A DNA stretch of 30,093 bases from positions 12,501-42,593 of the forward strand of contig SEYY01004162.1 in the NCBI GenBank assembly GCA_009176605.1, given 5' to 3'. Positions 21,115 to 30,093 of this stretch are shown here, piece by piece (the first letter of the stretch is position 1; each line of letters starts with the position of its first letter). Both the position numbers and the translations under genes were made by a program. The notes below the pieces were generated by a model. It worked only from the letters and a program-made list of their open reading frames with translations, was not told the DNA's origin and did no database searches. The DNA comes from Armadillidium nasatum (taxonomy: Eukaryota; Arthropoda; Malacostraca; Isopoda; Armadillidiidae).

Positions 21115-21120
21115 ATATAT
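21019..21120. repeat. (TA)n microsatellite, array 17
   Basis: About 100 bp of TA with one slip near 21103. Confidence 0.97.
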
Positions 21121-21379
21121 GCAAAGATATCTGTGCTTATGAATGAACCGAATATTTGTAGAGAAGTAAAATTTTCTTGAAACTTTAGTCCTAAATCTGC
21201 CATCACAGAATTTAGACCAATGTAACAATTTTGTTAAATGCATTTATTATTACTATGAATTAAGGAATTTGAATTTTAAGATATAAATATTTTATATTTT
21301 GAAACGAAAGTATTTTTCTGTTGTGGTTTTAAAATTTCGATCATTCAACTAATCTAAAAGTAGGTAGAATTTGATACTT

Positions 21380-21581
<202 letters not shown>

Positions 21582-21623
21582 TGTGTGTGTATGTTCTAAG
21601 ACCAGTTTATATGACCTAGTCAC

Positions 21624-21650
21624 AGTCTGAGTCTGAGTCTGAATTCAGAC
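21624..21650. repeat. GTCTGA hexamer triplet ending in a 14-bp palindrome
   Basis: Three AGTCTG units run into GTCTGAATTCAGAC (21637-21650), a perfect palindrome. It is short and may be incidental. Confidence 0.6.
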
Positions 21651-21817
21651 ATTATACGATACCGAATCCGAATCGAAATTCAAGTTTAAGTTTCGTTTAC
21701 TTGCAAATTCTAAACTAACAATTATTAATAATAAATTATTGCATCAGATATTTATATCTATTTTTTTTGTTTTGTTTACTTATTCATTTACTTTTGTATA
21801 ATTTTATGTAAGGCAAT

Positions 21818-21983
<166 letters not shown>

Positions 21984-22075
21984 TTTAATCTTTAATCTTT
22001 ATTCATTTTTCGGATGCAGAATTTAAATAATCAAAAATCCTACACTTTAAATATATTAATACAGATTCGGAAATA

Positions 22076-22101
22076 CTACTACTACTACTACTACTAGTAA
22101 A

Positions 22102-22200
<99 letters not shown>

Positions 22201-22201
22201 T
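22076..22201. repeat. (ACT)n then (AAT)n compound microsatellite
   Basis: Six to seven ACT units (22076-22096) are followed after a few bases by about 100 bp of AAT (22102-22201). Confidence 0.95.
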
Positions 22202-23109
22202 AATTTATATTTCGAAATTGAAATGTGAAATTATGTAGCGTTTGTGAAATATTATTTAACTAATTATATCACCAAAGAAATAAATATTTGAAAAATGAAC
22301 TAAAATCATTTTTTTACCACATCCTTTTAATTTACAAGAATAATTTGATCAAACTATATCAGAAAATGACCAAAGGAGAATTTAGAGTCTTTAAAAAAGG
22401 TATCATGATTTATTTTTATGTAATGTCCTCTACTAATACTTTATTTTCTTATTCGATGTTTTTGATTTTGCACCTTAGTTTACTGATCCAAATCTTCAAA
22501 TTTATGTTCAAGCAATTCACGGAAGCTTTATATTCACTAGCGAAATGATTAGAGACATATAGTTTAAATTTTTCTGCTAATATCGTCTTAACAAGATGTT
22601 CAAAAAACGATATCTCTTGTAACTATGAATGAGATGGAATTAAAGTATTCAACTTTCACAAAAATTTTGTGTATTTTATTTTCACCAATAATTAACATTA
22701 AGTTTAAATATTAACTTTACTAAAGTTATGCATGAAAATCTATTGATCTTAAAATTTTTGGAAAATTAGAATTGAAGATTCATATGAAAAAATTCTGCTG
22801 AATCTTTATAAATTTCTTGCGTGGTCAACTATATTTATTTGGTTTTAGTTTCAAAGATCTCTTTACAAACTTTGATCACAAATAAAACCATGAAAGTTTG
22901 CTGAATATTATGGCTTTCCTTCGCAGAAAAGTGTACTTCTTAGAAGCTAAACCTTTTACTATCATTAACTGAAAATAAAATAAAATTTATGGATCTAAAT
23001 ATATGCCTCAAGTGCGTGCAAGATTGTCAAAGTATTGTCTTTTACGATATTTTTTGAAAATATTATATCCATAATTTTTCTACAAGTCTTAAATTAAAGA
23101 AAGACATGC
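22202..23109. other. AT-rich unique sequence, no gene recognised
   Basis: An 86-codon plus-strand frame (22288-22548) exists but is rich in Phe, Ile, Leu and Lys as expected of AT-rich chance frames. It has no motif I recognise and no supporting context. The rest shows no element signature. Confidence 0.5.
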
Positions 23110-23870
23110 TTAGATATATGACATTTAAAAGTGCGCAAGTCAAAAGAAGTTGGGAAAAAGAAATGTGTTCCAAATACTACCAATAAGGTAAATGTAAGAT
23201 TGAACATAACGGTTAAATAATGGGATCGGAAAATTCGACATGGAAGAATAAGATTATATGGAAAGACGAGTTCTCATAAGCTCTCTTCAAAAGAAAAATT
23301 AAATTTTGATATTACAGAGGAGCAGTGTTCAGTGTAATAGTGATAGAATAAAGAGAGTGATGCAGCAGCACGACGGCTGAAAAGAGTTTGAAGAAACCTA
23401 GTAAAAGTTTGAGGAGTTGGAAACACGAAAAGCCAAAGTTAAACCTTATAAATGAATGCTTGAAAGTATTCAAGATATGAGATGTATGGTACACAGGATC
23501 ATGAACAACACCCCTCTACAAACTAGGATGGTGATAAGAAATTTCCAAGCCGCCTCAGAACAGAAAATCTTATAAGCTCATTTAGGTATTTAGATGGATT
23601 CAAGAAAAATGTCTTTAAAAAATAAAAAATAAAAAAAAAAATAAAGGAAAAAAAACATTAAGAATATTAAAAGTAGAGTATGTTTTCGAAGATGTTTTGG
23701 TTATGAAGAAGATTATGGAGAGTAGAAAGATGAAGAAGCTAAGTGCTTGAGACATTTTCTTTTTTCCAGCTTGAGATATAAGAGAGGTCAAAGGTCATTA
23801 TAAGGCCACAATCACAGCATTAACTATTTGTACTTGAGCGAGTCGTCATTAAATTGGAAAGAAGTAATAG
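23110..23870 (-). pseudogene. jockey/CR1-like reverse transcriptase C-terminal half, decayed copy C
   Basis: Minus-strand frames give FDLSYISSWKKENV (about 23800-23755), STLHNLLHNQNIFEN (about 23730-23685), then after a degraded stretch LFSRRAAASLSLFYHYYTEHC (about 23370-23305) and QSYIYLIGSIWNTF with FDLRTFK near 23205-23115. These are the downstream blocks of the same family as copies A, B and B'. In this copy the ASLSLFY segment is intact, whereas the equivalent position in copy B has expanded to (CT)n. The middle WKDHI-to-RPCMEY region is largely lost. Confidence 0.75.
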
Positions 23871-24541
<671 letters not shown>

Positions 24542-24673
24542 AAAGAGTGGGGAAAATGAATTTGACGCCTACTTAAGAAGAGTAAAAATTGCTCACTTCA
24601 AATATTATAAAAAGCAGAAGGGAAATAATTTCACTTTTATAAGTCAATACCAGCTGAATCAAAAGTAATGACT

Positions 24674-25194
<521 letters not shown>

Positions 25195-25760
25195 CTGAGA
25201 GAAGAGAAAGATCATCACTTAGAAAAACCATACTGGCCATCATAGATAAGATTAAAAGAATTTAGATGCTTGAAAATCTTCCAGTTAATTATGGATAAAG
25301 TTGAAAACTTTAACAAGAACTGAGGATAAAGAATTAAAGTAATAATTAGAGGGTTGAGACAGGATCTCCTTCTTCTGCATGAACAAAATAATTGCACGTT
25401 TATAGATGGAAGAAAAGTCGTAAAAAGAAACACAGACGAAATAGTTAACCAAGGAAGAGCGAAATTGAGAAGTCGTATTTTTGAGAATCACTGGAAGAAT
25501 ACCATCAGAACTTTTCACTTTTTTAATGTCAAGTTCAGAAAAGGCAGAAATAACGTCTTTTGAAGAAAATAGAGCTTCTGATTTTTCAGCTACAGCTGAA
25601 ATAAACGAAGTTGTGCCTTCGGAAGATGGATTAGTTGAAAAGAAATAATGCAAAAGTAAACATGTGTACCAGAGAGAATCATCTCGGTTACGCGCTTTCT
25701 CACTTTCATAAGCCAAGGGTACACAAGAGGCTCTCTGAGAATATGAAACGCAAAAAGGGA
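25195..25760 (-). pseudogene. jockey/CR1-like reverse transcriptase N-terminal part, decayed copy E
   Basis: The minus strand reads SSKDVISAFSELDIKKVKSS followed by DGILPVILKN (about 25590-25500), then a degraded PVPK..-type region and INWKIFKHLNSFNLIYDG with QYGF (about 25300-25225), and finally DDLSLLSD at about 25218-25195. In jockey-type elements this covers the start of the RT domain up to the STGDLLSLLSD block. The remainder is replaced by the (TTA)n array. It therefore complements copies B' and C, which hold only the downstream half. Some frames stay open for over 100 codons, but phase changes and stops show decay. Confidence 0.8.
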
Positions 25761-26002
<242 letters not shown>

Positions 26003-26115
26003 GCTGTGCGAAAAGAATGGCACTCCCGTAGATTTGCTGCAGTTTTTCACCTCAGATTAGTTTTCCTTATTTATTTACGAAGCTATAGTAATGTTTTACA
26101 AAATTATTTTAAATA
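26003..26115 (+). repeat. left terminal inverted repeat of Tc1-like element
   Basis: It begins TGCTGTGCGAAAAGAATGG and aligns along about 110 bp with the reverse complement of 27660-27770. Confidence 0.85.
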
Positions 26116-26389
26116 GCATTTCATAACTTTCCTAATGGTAAGGATGGTTCAGTACACTTAAATTTATCACAATTAATTGAAAAAGTAATCTAGTACTTTT
26201 TAAAATATGCTTGTAGTAATTGAAATGTAGTATTAACAGAATCACTTTTAAAGGCAATAAACATAATTTCATAATTTTTCGCATTTACTGAAAAAAATTA
26301 TTTGTAAAAAAATTAGATAAAAGTACAAAAAACAATCTCAAAATGGTTTAACATTTTACTGTCCACGCATTATTTTTCAAAACTATTCT

Positions 26390-27340
26390 GCATCTTTTTG
26401 GAATATATGAAAAGTTTTTTCAAGATATTGTTTTTTACAGCATGAAACCACGCCTTTAAAATTTTTTCTTCGTAGCTCGTTTTTGTAGATGATATGATTT
26501 TCGACAAGATATTTACGATCTTGCGTCAAAAACTCTCTATAGGATTCAAATTGGGTTCTAAGCTAGCCAATTCATATGGCATATCTTGGAATTATTAATT
26601 AAAAATTTTTAACCTATGGCAAGGTGGTATTATCATTTTGAAATTGTAAAATGATCATCTTCAAACATATATTTAGCACTAGGAAGCATCTTATTAATAA
26701 GAATTTTAAAATATTTCATACTGTTCATTGTTTTGCTATACAAATTTCAACTTTCCATTTTTTTTTTGATGGAGAGGACTGACATGAATCCCACATCATA
26801 ACAGAAATATGATGCTTGATTTTGGGTAAAATGCAGCTTAGCATGCATCATTCTTTTCTCTTCCGACGATTCACACACTGATTTTCTGAATAATTGTTGG
26901 CTCAGAAATTTGATCCGTCGCTGAATATTACAGTTTCTCATTCACCTTCTGGTCAATTCCAGATGTTTTTTGGCTCAGGCAATTCTTTTATTACAGTGAT
27001 TATTTGTAACGAGTGACTTTCTTTTTGCTCTACAGTCTCTCAAACCGTATTCCAAGAGTTTCCTCCTTGCTGTTCTTGTTTAATTTACTTTACTTCTAGA
27101 TTTCAAGCAATTCTGGGAATTGCAAGTGTTAATTTGAAATGGCTGTTCAACCCAACCGTCGATCTTGCAGTTGTGCACAGTTTCTGGGTCGTTCAGAATT
27201 TATTTCATAGGGAATTTTTCCAACTGCTTTCCATCTTATTTTCTGAACAGTTGTAGATATACTTATTGACAAATTTTTGTCTATTAAATGTGAAACAAAG
27301 CCGTCATCTGAAGAAGTCTTATCACTGGCGAGATGCATTC
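26390..27340 (-). pseudogene. Tc1-like DD34E transposase, decayed
   Basis: Minus-strand landmarks occur in the expected order. A helix-turn-helix region reads SISISTTVQKIRWKAVGKIP and is followed by NSERPRN..AQLQDRR, the usual GRPR hook before the second helix-turn-helix (about 27260-27150). The catalytic core follows: VIFSDGSNF with the first Asp at 26917-26919, ISVMMWDS (about 26800), FQNDNTT with the second Asp at 26632-26634, and EPNLNPIES with the Glu at 26535-26537. A degraded C-terminus runs to about 26390. All three acidic residues are still encoded. The second Asp and the Glu are 97 bases apart, slightly shorter than the typical 34-residue spacing and out of frame, so an indel lies between. 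Multiple stops and frame changes make it non-functional. The start codon cannot be fixed. Confidence 0.85.
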
Positions 27341-27659
27341 ATTTTAACAACAACTCGGATCTTTCCTTGATAAGAGTATGTGTAATATAAAAGAGGCATG
27401 CAGCTCGTTTAAATAACAATTGATGCTAAATCACAGCCAAATAGTTATTTCATAGTTATTTAGAGTGTGGTTAAACTCATCCCATCAACTACGCTCATTG
27501 GTAATTAATGTAAGTTCCTGATTGGTTAATATTTGTTTACAGAAAAAATTATTGTCAAATTTATAATTTTTGTTGTTTTTGAAAGAGGTTTATTTTTACA
27601 ACTTTTAAATGGAATAATTATTTAAATTTTTTGCACCATTCGAAAGCGTATGATATGTT

Positions 27660-28257
<598 letters not shown>

Positions 28258-29399
28258 TTCTGAAGAAACAATAAATAAGAAAAATTTTTGAAGTTTGAAA
28301 AGCCTGTCCGACTTTTCATTTTTAGCAAATGACTAAACTTTTAACAATGTATCTATATATTTATATCTCCTTGAGCTTAAACATTACAGAAGTTCAATAA
28401 GAACGTTTCTAATTAAAATTATGATTGTAATAATTTAAAAAACAACGATTCTTATTAAGTGATTGTTAATAAGCAACGGTACCAACAATTTGGTATCCAG
28501 GTGGTCTTTTTGTAACCATTCACTTACATTGCTAAGGTATGATTATTTATTTATATCAGTTTTATATTTTTTATAAATTCAATTTCTTTTTATATCCCTT
28601 AAATTCAAATTTATAACGAATGATTTTTCTCCCATTAGTAAGCACATCAGAAAAAACATTGTTTACCCTCAATTGTTATAACTTAGAAAGACGCTAACTT
28701 AGCATAGGTATATATATTAAAATTTGAAGATAGAAGCAAATTTTGAGTTTAGAGTTCAGTATTTTAATGTTAATTATTGTTGACGTTGTCACATACGAGT
28801 AAAATAGATATTTATTTACTTAATTTGTTTCATTTAATCAATATTAGAATTTTTCAATTTTTCAAAGTTCATTATAAAATAAAAAAGTAATAAAATAAAA
28901 TAAAACAGAATCATACATTCATTTACTCTCATTTTCCCAATTAAAAAAATTATTTTCAATTTTAATAGTTATTTCCATGATTTCCTTAAGAATTATCATT
29001 TATGTTATTCACTATAATGACAGGTATTCAGAATAATTTATTAACTTTAGTCGAAAAACAGAATTTTGCCAGTACCATAAGTACCGTAAGTAACACTGGT
29101 CTGTAACATTTTAGAGATCTAAGGTTTATCAACGGTTCTGATATGTATTTTGAATGCTGAATTCAAAAACGTACCTCATTTTCCTCTATCAGGTAAAGTT
29201 TTTGTGTTATTTAAATTTTTAGGTGAAATAACTATGAAGGAAGTTGATTTAAAATTCATAACATTTTTATTACTAAACATTAGCTTTACCTTATCCGAAA
29301 ATATACAAAATACATATTAAAATATGTGGACAATCACATTCAATGTAAAAGTAAAGAAAAAGAAGACAAAGGGGAACAGTTATTGAGGAATAAATGGTT
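28258..29399. other. AT-rich unique sequence, no gene recognised
   Basis: About 1.1 kb with no recognisable motif or element end. A short A-rich AAATA-type stretch lies at 28877-28905. Confidence 0.5.
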
Positions 29400-30093
29400 T
29401 TCGCAAAGATTTTCGTGTACGTTTCGCTTCTGGAATATCTTTCTTGAGGCTCTAACAGAAGTTCGCAAACATGCTGACATAGCATCTGCCCAGGTACCTC
29501 TCTTTCATTACACAAATATCCTATTGAAACCGTTCTACTTGGTCCTCGCAAAAGTCACCACAGTTTTCTGGAAAGTACTGTAAAGGAAAGTGGAGAAAAT
29601 GCAACTTTATATACATGTGTGCACCAAGAGCCAGAAAGAACTGCAATAGCTCTGCCACAATATATTCATACTCTGGACTTTGGTTATTGCCCGGAAAGTT
29701 CTTCACAATTGATCTGAATGAGAGCAATGGGTAGCTCTCTCATTTATTTCCATACTTTCGTTGAATGTCGGATCTTTCATAAGTTCACTGATCTGAAGCC
29801 TATTAAAAAATCCTGTTCTCAGTTTTGCCTAGCTTAAACGTGGAAATTTTTTCCTCAGAAAGCGAAAGCTGTACCCTCTACTTTCAATGCTTTGACAAAG
29901 ATTACCATAATTCCAAGCTTGATATGCAGCGGTGGAAATAGAACCTTCCTACTATCCACTGGAGCGTGGTACACAACGTTGTGGAAACCGAGTCCCAAAC
30001 ATAACCTTAATAGGTAGTCTCGTTCTACATAGTGCTGTTTGTCTGCTCTGCTATCTCACAGACATAGTAAGCATATTGTTCCATTTCCTCGTC
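29400..30093 (-). pseudogene. uncharacterised multicopy arthropod protein family, copy 2 (partial, decayed)
   Basis: From the right edge leftward, minus-strand frames give LFPPLHIKLGIMVIFVKAL (about 29942-29886), EGTAFAF, a stop, KNFPRLS, LQISELMKDPTFNE (about 29800-29757), SPEYEYIVAELLQFF (about 29675-29630), LHFLHFPLQYFPENCGDF (about 29610-29553) and VERFQ. Then come RYLGRCYVSMFANFC, a stop, and SLKKDIPE (about 29498-29430). I recognise this order of blocks from an arthropod family of unknown function that occurs in many copies per genome. It runs off the window, so the N-terminal part is not visible. Stops (one where Trp is usual in ADYCW) and frame changes show it is not functional. Confidence 0.65.

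Noticed and set aside
22288-22548. A small plus-strand gene of 86 codons
   Set aside because: Composition is what an AT-rich chance frame would give, with no motif, no splice context and no neighbour supporting it.
25285-25716. An intact 143-codon host gene on the minus strand
   Set aside because: Its core matches the start of a jockey-type RT domain, the next RT block follows in another frame, and the rest is replaced by a microsatellite. It is a retroelement remnant.

Overview
This window looks like intergenic, repeat-dominated DNA from an AT-rich eukaryotic nuclear genome, probably an arthropod and possibly a crustacean. Three things point there. First, simple sequence repeats are extremely dense: I count 22 (TA)n arrays totalling about 5.1 kb, plus about 1.4 kb of (TAA)n and several (GA)n/(CT)n tracts, so roughly a fifth to a quarter of the window. 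Second, there are several decayed jockey/CR1-type non-LTR reverse-transcriptase copies of a kind I associate with arthropod genomes. Third, there are two copies of an uncharacterised multicopy arthropod protein family. I find no intact host gene, no rRNA, no genuine tRNA gene and no prokaryotic signature. The species assignment is inference.

Layout. 1-1370: AT-rich unique sequence. 1371-2690: three (TA)n arrays enclosing a palindromic cluster of three tRNA-derived (SINE-like) modules. 2775-4800: two decayed jockey-like RT copies placed head to head (minus, then plus). 4960-5115: a fragment of the uncharacterised arthropod family. 5395-6285: a degenerate purine-rich minisatellite grading into GA-rich DNA. 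6485-7079: the longest (TA)n block, followed by (GA)n. 8118-9449: a near-identical tandem duplication with a 563-bp offset. 9560-10130: (AAT)n arrays. 10455-11890: short direct repeats, a tRNA-like fragment and a jockey RT copy with an internal (CT)n expansion. 12096-12220: a MITE-like hairpin between two TA arrays. 13229-13720: an internally deleted fragment of a second, different non-LTR element. 14959-15252: (TTA)n. 16803-18900: a mosaic of a Tc1-like fragment (minus), a jockey RT (plus) and another Tc1-like fragment (plus). 19622-22201: long TA and AAT arrays. 23110-25760: two more RT fragments on the minus strand. 26003-27770: an almost complete, decayed Tc1-like transposon with about 110-bp terminal inverted repeats, bounded on both sides by (TA)n. 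29400-30093: the second copy of the arthropod family, running off the right end.

How the parts relate. No genes cooperate in a pathway here. The visible logic is between mobile elements and microsatellites. The Tc1-like element, the MITE-like hairpin and a tRNA-derived repeat each end directly at a (TA)n array. In two RT copies a microsatellite (CT or TTA) sits inside the reading frame at an identifiable codon position. All coding remnants carry stops, frameshifts or altered catalytic residues, so I treat them as pseudogenes. I did not find evidence for a previously undescribed functional system. The most informative objects are the Tc1-like element in the TA array, the SINE palindrome, and the microsatellite expansions inside RT sequence.
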